From assembly GCA_017887445.1 (NCBI GenBank), contig JAGHIA010000034.1, forward strand, positions 1 to 50,410: a DNA stretch of 50,410 nucleotides, written 5' to 3'. The notes under the pieces were generated by a model. The model was given only the letters and a program-made list of their open reading frames with translations. It made no database searches and was not told the origin of the DNA. A program made the position numbers and the translations under genes. Of the stretch, positions 42,878 to 50,410 are shown piece after piece (position 1 is the stretch's first letter; each line of letters starts with the position of its first letter). Source of the stretch: Fusicatenibacter sp. Its GTDB lineage: Bacteria > Bacillota > Clostridia > Lachnospirales > Lachnospiraceae.

Positions 42878-45208
42878 ATGAGTGAATTGATCAGGATTCT
42901 GCCGGCCATTGCCCTTCGTGGAACGACGATCCTGCCTGATATGATCGTACACTTTGATATCAGCAGAAGCCGTTCCGTGAAAGCAGTGGAGGCGGCGATG
43001 CTGCAGGAGCAGAAAGTATTTCTGGTAACGCAGAAAGACCCGGATACGGAAGTTCCGGGTCTGCTTGACGTATATAAGATTGGAACAATCGCCACGGTCA
43101 AACAGGTGGTGAAGCTGCCGAAAGGCGTAGTCCGTATTCTTGTGGAAGGGGAGGAGCGGGCGGAGCTGATCGGCTTTGAACCCAACGACCAGTGGCTGGA
43201 GGCGGAGATTGAAACCTTTGACCATTTGGCGGAGGAGCCGCTGACGGAAAATGAAGAGGAGGCCATGGGCCGCAATCTCCGGGAGCTTTTCTCCGCATAC
43301 TGCCAGACAGGGCAGAAGATCAGTCAGGAACTGGCAATGCAGATCATAGAGAATGAAGACCTGAGGCGTCTGGTGGACCAGATCGCCATCAATCTTCCGT
43401 TGGATTATGAGCAGCGCCAGAAGCTTCTGGAGGCAGTGCTGCTTCGGGACCGGTACGACGTACTGTGTACGATCCTGGCCAACGAAGTGGAGATTATGGA
43501 GATCCGCATAGAGCTTCAGCGAAAGATCAAGGAGCGGATCGATCAGAATCAGAAGGAATATATTCTGCGGGAACAGCTGCGGATCATCCGCGAAGAGCTG
43601 GGCGAGGACAATGTACAGTCTGAGATCGAAGGCTACCGGAAAGCAGCGGAAGCGCTGAAGGCTTCCAAAGAAGTGAAGGAGAAGATCCGCGAGGAGATCC
43701 GGCGGTTTGAAAATGTAGGCAACAACCCTTCCGAGGGCGCGGTGATCCGCGGGTATATTGAGACATTGCTGGGCCTTCCGTGGGACAAAACCTCCAGGGA
43801 TAACCAGAACCTGGCAAAGGCCCGGGAGATCCTGGAGGCCGACCACTACGGACTCACCAAGGTGAAGGAGAGGATCCTGGAATATCTGGCGGTGCGGACA
43901 CTGACCAAAAAAGGAGACAGTCCGATTCTCTGTCTCGTTGGACCGCCGGGAACCGGCAAGACCTCCATCGCCCGCTCGGTGGCAAAGGCGCTCAGCAAAA
44001 AATATGTGCGCATTTCCCTTGGCGGCGTGCGGGACGAGGCGGAGATCCGCGGCCACAGAAGGACCTATGTGGGCGCGCTGCCGGGACGGATCGTCCAGAG
44101 CCTGCACCAGGCCGGCGTGAAAAATCCGCTGATCCTTCTGGATGAAATCGACAAGGTAAGCTCAGACTATAAGGGAGACACAGCGTCGGCGCTGCTGGAG
44201 GTGCTGGATTCCGAGCAGAACAACAAATTTGCCGACCACTATGTGGAGATTCCCGTGGATCTGTCTGAGGTGCTGTTTATCGCCACAGCCAACGACGTGC
44301 AGACCATTCCGCGGCCGCTTCTGGACCGTATGGAGCTGATCGAGATCACCAGCTATACGGAAAATGAGAAGTTCCATATCGGCCGGGAGCATCTGATTCC
44401 GAAACAGATGCGGAACAATGGCATCAAGGAATCTCAGCTGACCATCACAGACGAAGCGCTGGCGGAGATCATCAGCGGCTATACCAAGGAGGCCGGCGTC
44501 CGCTCCCTGGAACGTCAGATCGGACGGATCTGCCGCCGGACGGCCCGCAGGCTCCTGGAGGAAAAGAAGGACCATGTGGATGTGACCAGTAATAATCTGG
44601 AAGAGTTTCTGGACCGCCGCCGTTTCGACTATGTGATGAAAAACGAAAAGCCGGAAGTGGGCATTGTCCGCGGACTGGCGTGGACCTCCGTAGGCGGAGA
44701 TACCCTGCAGATCGAGGTCAACATCATGCCTGGAACCGGCGATTTCATGCTGACAGGGCAGCTGGGCGACGTGATGAAGGAATCGGCCCAGGCAGGCATT
44801 AGCTATATCCGCTCGGTAGCCGGGGAGTATCAGATCGCGGAAAACTTCTTTGAGAAGCACGACATACATATCCATATCCCGGAGGGCGCCGTTCCCAAGG
44901 ACGGCCCGTCGGCGGGAATCACAATGGCCACAGCCATGCTCTCGGCGATGATCAACGTACCGGTGCGGGCCGACCTGGCCATGACCGGGGAGATCACCCT
45001 GCGCGGGCGCGTGCTGCCCATCGGCGGTCTGAAGGAGAAGCTGCTGGCGGCCAAGAAGGCCGGCATCACCACGGTTCTCGTGCCGGAGAAAAACCGCCCG
45101 GATGTGGAGGAGATGGACCGTGAGATCACGGACGGACTGACCATCTGCTTTGTGGGAACTATGAAGGAAGTGCTGGAACAGGCCCTTTGGCAGGAGGAAA
45201 AACAATGA
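42878..45208 (+). CDS. lon: ATP-dependent protease La
   Basis: 776 aa LonA. Substrate-binding N-domain (LPAIALRGTTILPDMIVHFDI), a coiled-coil with YILREQLRIIREELGED, AAA+ module with Walker A GPPGTGKTSIA and Walker B LILLDEIDK. The protease domain has the Ser-Lys dyad S678 (PKDGPSAGI) and K721 (GGLKEKLL). It degrades misfolded and regulatory proteins in the cytosol. The start at 42878 is set by R1 copy G; an open frame continues ~97 codons upstream through two R1 units and into the clpX end, but that part is not Lon-like. It overlaps engB by 4 nt. Confidence 0.97.
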   Translation: MSELIRILPAIALRGTTILPDMIVHFDISRSRSVKAVEAAMLQEQKVFLVTQKDPDTEVPGLLDVYKIGTIATVKQVVKLPKGVVRILVEGEERAELIGFEPNDQWLEAEIETFDHLAEEPLTENEEEAMGRNLRELFSAYCQTGQKISQELAMQIIENEDLRRLVDQIAINLPLDYEQRQKLLEAVLLRDRYDVLCTILANEVEIMEIRIELQRKIKERIDQNQKEYILREQLRIIREELGEDNVQSEIEGYRKAAEALKASKEVKEKIREEIRRFENVGNNPSEGAVIRGYIETLLGLPWDKTSRDNQNLAKAREILEADHYGLTKVKERILEYLAVRTLTKKGDSPILCLVGPPGTGKTSIARSVAKALSKKYVRISLGGVRDEAEIRGHRRTYVGALPGRIVQSLHQAGVKNPLILLDEIDKVSSDYKGDTASALLEVLDSEQNNKFADHYVEIPVDLSEVLFIATANDVQTIPRPLLDRMELIEITSYTENEKFHIGREHLIPKQMRNNGIKESQLTITDEALAEIISGYTKEAGVRSLERQIGRICRRTARRLLEEKKDHVDVTSNNLEEFLDRRRFDYVMKNEKPEVGIVRGLAWTSVGGDTLQIEVNIMPGTGDFMLTGQLGDVMKESAQAGISYIRSVAGEYQIAENFFEKHDIHIHIPEGAVPKDGPSAGITMATAMLSAMINVPVRADLAMTGEITLRGRVLPIGGLKEKLLAAKKAGITTVLVPEKNRPDVEEMDREITDGLTICFVGTMKEVLEQALWQEEKQ

Positions 45209-45819
45209 TTCTGAGAAATGTGGAGCTGCAGTATGTCTGCGGGATCACCAGCCGGCTGCCGGACACCGGACAGCCGGAGGTGGCCTTCGCCGGAAAATCC
45301 AACGTGGGAAAATCTTCCCTGATCAACGCACTGATGAACCGGAAAGCGCTGGCACGCACCAGTTCCCAGCCGGGCAAAACGCAGACTATCAATTACTATC
45401 ATATCAATCAGGACCTGTATCTGGTGGATCTTCCAGGCTACGGCTACGCTAAGGTGTCCGAGGAGATCAAGGCAAAATGGGGAAAGATGATTGAGAATTA
45501 TCTCCATACGTCCCCGATGCTGCGGGCAGTCTTTCTGCTGATCGATATCCGCCATGAGCCCTCCGCCAACGACGCGGCCATGTACGACTGGATCGTCAGC
45601 AACGGTTTCCAGCCGATCATTATCGCCACAAAGCTGGACAAGATCAAGCGCAGCCAGGTGGCGAAGCAGGTGAAGCTTGTGAAGACGGCGCTGCATGTGG
45701 TACCGGGAACTCCGGTGATCCCCTTCTCCGCCCAGACGAAACAGGGACGGGAGGAAATCTGGGAGCTGATCGAGGAGTTTATCCGGATTCCGGACGAGGA
45801 AGAGCCAATACAGGAGTGA
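45205..45819 (+). CDS. engB: Ribosome biogenesis GTPase EngB/YsxC
   Basis: 204 aa. GTPase motifs: G1 [15 protein letters not shown]2 threonine in [13 protein letters not shown]3 DLPGYGYA, G4 TKLDK, G5 FSAQTKQG. YsxC is needed to complete the large ribosomal subunit. ATG 45205 overlaps the lon stop as ATGA and has CAGGAGG upstream; lon-engB coupling is standard in Firmicutes. The ecfA1 gene follows 4 nt later. Confidence 0.97.
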   Translation: MILRNVELQYVCGITSRLPDTGQPEVAFAGKSNVGKSSLINALMNRKALARTSSQPGKTQTINYYHINQDLYLVDLPGYGYAKVSEEIKAKWGKMIENYLHTSPMLRAVFLLIDIRHEPSANDAAMYDWIVSNGFQPIIIATKLDKIKRSQVAKQVKLVKTALHVVPGTPVIPFSAQTKQGREEIWELIEEFIRIPDEEEPIQE

Positions 45820-45823
45820 GAGC

Positions 45824-46669
45824 ATGGGAATTATAAGAGCGGCCAAGCTTGGCTTTGATTATTTCAGATATGAGGAAGAAGGCAAGGAGCCGGAGGTCAC
45901 CAGAGCCATCGACGACGTGAACCTGGACATCCAGGCGGGTCAGTTTATCGCGGTGCTGGGCCACAACGGCAGCGGAAAATCCACCCTGGCGAAGCATATC
46001 AACGGACTGCTGGTGCCGACAGAAGGAACCTTGTGGGTGGACAACATGGACACCTCCCAGGAGGAGGACGTGTGGAAGATCCGCCAGAAGGCGGGAATGG
46101 TCTTCCAGAATCCCGATAACCAGATCATCGGAAGCGTTGTGGAGGAGGATGTGGGATTCGGTCCGGAGAACATCGGCGTGCCCACCGACGAAATCTGGCG
46201 GCGGGTGGATGAAAGCCTCCGTGCCACAGGGATGATTGCCTACCGCCATCATTCCCCCAACAAGCTGTCCGGCGGACAGAAACAGAGAGTCGCCATCGCG
46301 GGAGTCATGGCCATGCGGCCAAAATGTATCGTTCTGGACGAACCCACGGCGATGCTGGATCCCAACGGCCGAAAAGAGGTTTTAAAAGCCGTGCGGGAGC
46401 TGAATGAGAAAGAAGGCGTCACGGTGATCCTGATCACCCATTACATGGAGGAGGTCGTCTTTGCGGACAAGGTTTTTGTCATGGATCAGGGACGTGTTGT
46501 GATGCAGGGAACTCCAAGAGAAGTATTTTCCCGCGTGGAGGAGCTGAAGGCTCTGCGGCTGGACGTGCCGCAGGTCACGCTGCTGGCTTACGAGCTGAAG
46601 CAGGCAGGGGTTGACATTCCCGACGGGATTCTGACGATAGAGGAATTGGTGGATGCGTTATGTCAGTAG
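45824..46669 (+). CDS. ecfA1: ECF transporter ATPase A1
   Basis: 281 aa. ABC ATPase with Walker [10 protein letters not shown] (46-54), Q-loop [23 protein letters not shown] (a hallmark of ECF ATPases), signature LSGGQKQRV and Walker [11 protein letters not shown]. It forms a heterodimer with EcfA2 and powers vitamin and metal uptake through exchangeable S-components. It starts 4 nt after engB and overlaps ecfA2 by 10 nt. In many Firmicutes rplQ precedes it; here the protease cluster does. Confidence 0.96.
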   Translation: MGIIRAAKLGFDYFRYEEEGKEPEVTRAIDDVNLDIQAGQFIAVLGHNGSGKSTLAKHINGLLVPTEGTLWVDNMDTSQEEDVWKIRQKAGMVFQNPDNQIIGSVVEEDVGFGPENIGVPTDEIWRRVDESLRATGMIAYRHHSPNKLSGGQKQRVAIAGVMAMRPKCIVLDEPTAMLDPNGRKEVLKAVRELNEKEGVTVILITHYMEEVVFADKVFVMDQGRVVMQGTPREVFSRVEELKALRLDVPQVTLLAYELKQAGVDIPDGILTIEELVDALCQ

Positions 46670-47511
46670 AATTGAGAGATGTGACTTATACCTACAGTCC
46701 GGGAACCGCCTATGAGATGCATGCGCTGGAGCATGTATCCGTGGAGATTCCAAACGGACAGTTTGTCGGCGTGATCGGTCACACCGGCAGCGGAAAATCA
46801 ACGATGGTCCAGCATTTCAACGGCCTGATCCGCCCCACCTCGGGAAACGTGTTCTACAACGGGGAGGACATCTGGCAGGAAGGCTACAACCTGCGGGAGC
46901 TGCGCAGCCATGTGGGGCTGGTCTTCCAGTATCCGGAGCACCAGCTGTTCGAGACGGATGTGATCACGGACGTTTGTTTCGGGCCGAAAAACCAGGGATT
47001 GTCCCCGGAGGAATGCAGGGAGCGGGCGCGGGAAGCGCTGAAACATGTGGGACTGGACGAGCGGTTCTATGAAAAATCACCGTTTGAGCTGTCCGGCGGA
47101 CAGAAGCGCCGGGTGGCGATCGCCGGTGTGCTGGCCATGAACCCGTCGTTCCTGATTCTGGACGAGCCGACGGCAGGTCTGGATCCCAAGGGCAGAGACG
47201 AGATTCTGGATCAGCTGGCGCTGCTCCATGAGACCAGGGGCATCTCGGTGATGCTGGTATCCCACAGCATGGAGGATATCGCAAGGTATGTGGAGCGGAT
47301 CATCGTCATGAACAAAGGCCATGTAGCCTTTGACGATACGCCGAAAAAGGTGTTTTCCCACTACAAAGAGCTGGAGCAGATGGGGCTTGCGGCGCCGCAG
47401 ATGACGTATATCATGCACGCGCTGAAGGAGCGGGGCATGGACGTGGACGTTACGGCGACCACGGTGGAGGAAGCGAAAGCGTCTGTTCTGAAAGCGCTGA
47501 ATCACATGTAA
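46660..47511 (+). CDS. ecfA2: ECF transporter ATPase A2
   Basis: 283 aa. Walker [10 protein letters not shown] (40-48), Q-loop [21 protein letters not shown], signature LSGGQKRRV, Walker [12 protein letters not shown]. Partner of EcfA1; the Q-helix region YPEHQLFE is typical of A2. It overlaps ecfA1 by 10 nt, so the two are translated together. EcfT follows 21 nt later. Confidence 0.96.
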   Translation: MSVELRDVTYTYSPGTAYEMHALEHVSVEIPNGQFVGVIGHTGSGKSTMVQHFNGLIRPTSGNVFYNGEDIWQEGYNLRELRSHVGLVFQYPEHQLFETDVITDVCFGPKNQGLSPEECRERAREALKHVGLDERFYEKSPFELSGGQKRRVAIAGVLAMNPSFLILDEPTAGLDPKGRDEILDQLALLHETRGISVMLVSHSMEDIARYVERIIVMNKGHVAFDDTPKKVFSHYKELEQMGLAAPQMTYIMHALKERGMDVDVTATTVEEAKASVLKALNHM

Positions 47512-47532
47512 AAGAGAAAGGTACAGGCAAAC

Positions 47533-48333
47533 ATGATACGAGATATCACAATAGGACAGTATTATCCGGCGGACTCCGTGCTGCACCGTCTGGACCCGAG
47601 GGTGAAATTCGTAGGGACGCTGGCATACATTGTCTCCCTGTTTTTGTTTCAAAGCTGGGGATATATACTGGGGACTCTGTTTCTGGTCTGCATGATCGTA
47701 CTCTCGAAGGTACCGTTCAAATTTATGGTCAAGGGATTGAAGTCCATCGTGATCCTGCTGATGATCACCCTGGTCTTTAATATGCTGTTTACGCCGGGCG
47801 AGGCTGTGCTTACCATCTGGAAGCTTCATATTACGAAGGAAGGACTGATCCTGGCCGGCCGCATGGGCATCCGCCTGATCTTCCTGATCATCGGCGCGTC
47901 CATCATGACGCTGACCACGACGCCCAATCAGCTGACCGACGGTCTGGAGACGCTGCTTGGTCCTCTGAAAAAGATCCATGTGCCGGTGCATGAGATTGCT
48001 ATGGTCATGTCCATTGCCCTGCGGTTTATCCCGATCCTGCTGGATGAGACGGACAAGATCATGAAGGCGCAGATGGCCAGAGGGGCGGATTTTGAGAGCG
48101 GAAATCTTATGCAGAAGGTAAAAAACATGGTGCCGCTTCTGGTGCCGCTGTTTATCTCCGCGTTCCGCCGCGCCAACGACCTGGCGCTGGCAATGGAGGC
48201 ACGCTGCTATCACGGAGAGGAAGGCAGGACCCAGATGAAGCCGCTGGTCTATAAAATGCGGGATTATATTGCTTACGGGATTCTTGCCGTCTATTTTGGG
48301 ACAAGTATCCTGGGCGTGATTTTTGGGTTTTAA
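47533..48333 (+). CDS. ecfT: ECF transporter transmembrane protein T
   Basis: 266 aa integral membrane protein with about five to six helices. It begins MIRDITIGQYYPADSVLHRLDPRVKF, the usual EcfT N-terminus. The two coupling motifs with Ala-Arg-Gly are around MARGADF and MEARCYHGEEGRT; they dock on the ATPases. It links the EcfA1A2 motor to substrate-binding S-components, none of which is in the window. AAAGAGAAAGG precedes ATG 47533. Last gene of ecfA1-A2-T; an R2 long repeat separates it from truA. Confidence 0.96.
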   Translation: MIRDITIGQYYPADSVLHRLDPRVKFVGTLAYIVSLFLFQSWGYILGTLFLVCMIVLSKVPFKFMVKGLKSIVILLMITLVFNMLFTPGEAVLTIWKLHITKEGLILAGRMGIRLIFLIIGASIMTLTTTPNQLTDGLETLLGPLKKIHVPVHEIAMVMSIALRFIPILLDETDKIMKAQMARGADFESGNLMQKVKNMVPLLVPLFISAFRRANDLALAMEARCYHGEEGRTQMKPLVYKMRDYIAYGILAVYFGTSILGVIFGF

Positions 48334-48411
48334 TACCGCCGGAGCAAGAGCGTATTTGAAAATTCATTCCGGCAATCCGCACGCTTCACGTTGCGTGGAA
48401 CTTGTTCCAAA

Positions 48412-48529
48412 AACACGCTTCGCGATGCACAGAAACTGCATTTCATGCAGTTTCGCGCTGCAGGCCTCGGGATTTTCGCATATTCTGTGCGAAAACACCT
48501 CGCGGGATAGTGGCAGGCTGAACGGTTGC
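48412..48529. repeat. R2 long repeat without terminal hairpin
   Basis: Core as in the copy at 33033 (AAACTGCATTTCATGCAGTTT, then GATTTTCGCATATTCTGTGCGAAAAC in two arms) and the end AGGCTGAACGGTTGC. The GTAACAG hairpin end is replaced by unrelated DNA. Confidence 0.85.
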
Positions 48530-48569
48530 TCAAACACAATCTATGTGCCTGCGGGAAAGGTAAGGGAAT

Positions 48570-49400
48570 ATGAGACGTATTAAACTGACCGTCGCTTATG
48601 ACGGAACGAGTTACTGCGGCTGGCAGGTACAGCCCAACGGAGTTTCCGTGCAGGAAAAGCTGAACCAGGCGCTTTCCAGTCTGTTTCAGACACCGGTGTC
48701 CACCATCGGCGCCAGCCGCACCGACGCCGGCGTTCACGCGCTTGGAAACGTGGCGGTATTTGACACGGAGGCACGGATGCCTGCGGATAAGATCGCATTT
48801 GCCCTGAACACATATCTGCCGGAGGATATACGGATCCAGAATTCCATGGAGGTTCCTTTGGAGTTCCATCCCAGGTTTACAAAAACAGTCAAAACTTATG
48901 AGTACAGGATCCTGAACCGTACCTTCGCGGACCCCTGCCGGCGTCTGTATTCCAACTTCTGGTATGGAAAACTGGACGTGGATGCCATGGAAAAAGCCGC
49001 CGGTTATCTGGAAGGCACCCATGATTTCAAGAGCCTGGCAACCGCCAATCCGGCGGTGACGGACACTGTCCGGACGATTTACCGGACCCGCCTGTGGAAA
49101 GAGGGGGATATGATCTGTTTTCAGATCACCGGAAACGGGTTCCTGTACAATATGGTCCGCATTATCGTGGGGACCTTGATGGAGATTGGCAAGGGAACGT
49201 GGCCCCCGGAATATATGGAGACGCTGCTAAAGGCCAGGGACCGGGCCAAGGCAGGACCGACCGCCAGACCGGAGGGACTGACGCTTCTTGAGATCCAATA
49301 TCCGGAGTGGGAAAATCCTGTTACTATTCAGCCAGCTGAACTGTTACAAAATCTTGACAAAAAACGGAAAAAAAGAGTTGACATTGGAAAAGGCGTATAA
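48570..49400 (+). CDS. truA: tRNA pseudouridine synthase A
   Basis: 276 aa, about 30 more than typical TruA. It makes pseudouridine 38-40 in tRNA anticodon arms. Catalytic Asp52 is in GASRTDAGVHA; FHPRFTKTVKTYEYRI and GNGFLYNMVRIIVGTL are conserved. The normal end is near EIQYPEW; after that the frame runs through an R2 palindrome (NPVTIQPAELLQN) and then through the -35 and -10 boxes of the rplM promoter (LDKKRKKRVDIGKGV), stopping at 49400. The tail is thus repeat- and promoter-derived. GGTAAGGGA precedes ATG 48570. Confidence 0.95.
   Translation: MRRIKLTVAYDGTSYCGWQVQPNGVSVQEKLNQALSSLFQTPVSTIGASRTDAGVHALGNVAVFDTEARMPADKIAFALNTYLPEDIRIQNSMEVPLEFHPRFTKTVKTYEYRILNRTFADPCRRLYSNFWYGKLDVDAMEKAAGYLEGTHDFKSLATANPAVTDTVRTIYRTRLWKEGDMICFQITGNGFLYNMVRIIVGTLMEIGKGTWPPEYMETLLKARDRAKAGPTARPEGLTLLEIQYPEWENPVTIQPAELLQNLDKKRKKRVDIGKGV
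49320..49347. repeat. R2 short repeat inside truA
   Basis: GTTACTATTCAGC, CA, then GCTGAACTGTTAC inverted arms (three mismatches), within the truA reading frame. Confidence 0.8.
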
Positions 49401-49406
49401 TATAAT
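49378..49406 (+). promoter_or_regulatory. Consensus promoter of rplM-rpsI
   Basis: TTGACA (49378-49383), 17-nt spacer, TATAAT (49401-49406), a perfect SigA promoter overlapping the end of truA. A second TTGACA is at 49354-49359. Confidence 0.9.
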
Positions 49407-49412
49407 TAACAA

Positions 49413-49475
49413 CTGTGACATAGTATGAAAACCCCGAGACCATTAGCCCCGGCGAGGCGGTTTTTCTAATATATG
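49413..49475 (+). promoter_or_regulatory. Possible L13 leader
   Basis: The mRNA leader begins with a hairpin AAAACC (49428-49433) / GGTTTT (49459-49464) around a C- and G-rich interior. Its position fits the Firmicute L13 leader, an autoregulatory site for ribosomal protein L13. Confidence 0.5.
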
Positions 49476-49510
49476 CAACCAATAGTGAAAATTTACAGGA
49501 GGTTATATCC

Positions 49511-49939
49511 ATGAACACCTTTATGGCAAATCCAGATAAGATTGAAAGAAAATGGTATGTAGTAGATGCAGATGGATGTACATTAGGACGTCTGGCATCT
49601 GAAGTAGCAAGCGTACTGCGCGGAAAAAACAAACCGCAGTATACTCCCAACGTTGACACCGGAGATTATGTAATCGTAATCAACGCTGACAAAATCAACG
49701 TAACCGGTAAAAAGCTGGATCAGAAGATCTACTACAAACATTCCGAATATGTCGGCGGTATGAAAGAGACCACACTTCGCGAGATGCTTGCGAAGAAGCC
49801 GGAAAAAGTGATCGAACTCGCAGTAAAAGGTATGCTCCCGAAAGGACCTCTGGGAAGACAGATGTACAGCAAGCTTCATGTATATGCAGGTGCAGAGCAT
49901 CCGCACGCAGCTCAGAAGCCGGAAGTATTAAAATTTTAA
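49511..49939 (+). CDS. rplM: 50S ribosomal protein L13
   Basis: 142 aa, complete. [21 protein letters not shown] start, [17 protein letters not shown] and the conserved [26 protein letters not shown] in the second half are L13 signatures. Assembles early into the large subunit on 23S rRNA. AGGAGGTTATATCC precedes ATG 49511. It forms the universal pair with rpsI 17 nt downstream. Codon use is strongly biased (highly expressed). Confidence 0.98.
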   Translation: MNTFMANPDKIERKWYVVDADGCTLGRLASEVASVLRGKNKPQYTPNVDTGDYVIVINADKINVTGKKLDQKIYYKHSEYVGGMKETTLREMLAKKPEKVIELAVKGMLPKGPLGRQMYSKLHVYAGAEHPHAAQKPEVLKF

Positions 49940-49956
49940 CAGGGAGGTAAAAAACA

Positions 49957-50349
49957 TTGGCTAGCGCAAAATATTACGGAACCGGAAGAAGAAAAAAATC
50001 TATCGCAAGAGTATATCTTGTACCGGGAACAGGTAAAATTACTATTAATAAAAGAGATATCGACGAATATCTTGGTCTGGAAACTTTAAAGGTAATCGTT
50101 CGTCAGCCTCTGGCAGCGACAGAGACCACCGATAAATTTGACGTACTGGTAAATGTACACGGCGGCGGCTATACAGGACAGGCAGGCGCGATCCGTCACG
50201 GTATCGCCCGCGCTCTGGTTCAGGCAGACGCTGATTACAGACCGGTTCTGAAAAAAGCAGGATTCCTGACTCGTGATCCGAGAATGAAAGAGAGAAAGAA
50301 ATACGGCCTCAAGGCTGCCCGTCGCGCTCCGCAGTTCAGCAAGCGCTAA
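49957..50349 (+). CDS. rpsI: 30S ribosomal protein S9
   Basis: 130 aa starting with TTG at 49957 ([20 protein letters not shown] follows); GGGAGG lies 9 nt upstream and no in-frame ATG is close. [19 protein letters not shown] and the basic end [12 protein letters not shown], which reaches the P-site tRNA, are typical of S9. Second gene of rplM-rpsI, followed by a strong terminator. Confidence 0.98.
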   Translation: MASAKYYGTGRRKKSIARVYLVPGTGKITINKRDIDEYLGLETLKVIVRQPLAATETTDKFDVLVNVHGGGYTGQAGAIRHGIARALVQADADYRPVLKKAGFLTRDPRMKERKKYGLKAARRAPQFSKR

Positions 50350-50369
50350 ACTTTATCAAAAGTGGTCAA

Positions 50370-50403
50370 AAACCCCGGAACTACGCGGTTTCCGGGGTTT
50401 TTC
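50370..50403 (+). terminator. Terminator of rplM-rpsI
   Basis: AAACCCCGGAA (50370-50380) / TTCCGGGGTTT (50390-50400), then further T. Confidence 0.95.
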
Positions 50404-50410
50404 CTTTTCA

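Overview
The window looks like chromosome of a gut-type Lachnospiraceae (class Clostridia, Bacillota). Reasons: strong GGAGG ribosome binding sites; consensus SigA promoters; the Firmicute gene orders tig-clpP-clpX-lon-engB and ecfA1-ecfA2-ecfT-truA-rplM-rpsI; DUF1667-type anaerobic glycerol-3-phosphate dehydrogenase; and fairly GC-rich coding DNA. All identifications come from reading the sequence; no database search was made.

Layout. 0.1-2.6 kb: shikimate kinase (minus strand) and a membrane protein of unknown function. 2.6-8.4 kb: a LacI-type regulator, a perfect 32-bp palindromic operator, a possible 31-codon leader peptide and two alpha-glucosidases (GH13, GH31). 8.4-8.8 kb: a highly structured untranslated stretch with a branched terminator, a promoter and an attenuator-like hairpin. 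8.8-13.6 kb: glycerol catabolism (glpK plus a three-subunit glycerol-3-phosphate dehydrogenase). 13.6-16.1 kb: an AT-rich insert with an ATPase and an overlapping TOPRIM gene, like the two-gene anti-phage systems PARIS and AbiL. 16.1-19.4 kb: a minus-strand operon of GT2 glycosyltransferase, DegT-like aminotransferase and ATP-grasp ligase. 19.6-28.0 kb: AraC regulator, second GH31, small membrane and enzyme genes, second GH13. 28.3-35.1 kb: amidohydrolase, CmpB-like membrane protein, MarR-MATE efflux pair, an orphan NMT1/THI5-like lipoprotein and a polyferredoxin. 35.3-37.1 kb: a dnaK paralogue, followed at 37.2-37.6 kb by a structured RNA candidate. 37.7-39.0 kb: CYTH and DJ-1 proteins. 39.2-50.4 kb: protein quality control (tig, clpP, clpX, lon), engB, the ECF transporter core, truA, rplM and rpsI.

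The unusual layer is the intergenic repeats. R1 is a ~63-nt element: two hairpins, then a Shine-Dalgarno sequence, then the start codon of the next gene. There are seven copies at five loci (glpB-like gene, methyltransferase, amidohydrolase, clpX, lon), always co-oriented with the gene and always at its start. Copies differ by paired compensatory changes and keep an open 22-codon frame that runs in frame into the start codon. It looks like a dispersed translation-initiation cassette and is my main candidate for something undescribed. R2 is a palindromic family (arms GTAACAGTTCAGC / GCTGAACTGTTAC) with short ~28-bp and long ~143-bp forms. It often lies at gene 3' ends, supplies stop codons, and in truA is read through into the protein. 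R3 is a GC-rich hairpin attached to R2 at two places.

How the genes work together: four alpha-glucosidases with their own regulators point to use of maltose/isomaltose-type oligosaccharides, although no sugar transporter is in the window. The glp operon feeds glycerol into triose phosphates. The last 11 kb is housekeeping: protein folding and proteolysis, micronutrient uptake, tRNA modification and ribosomal proteins.
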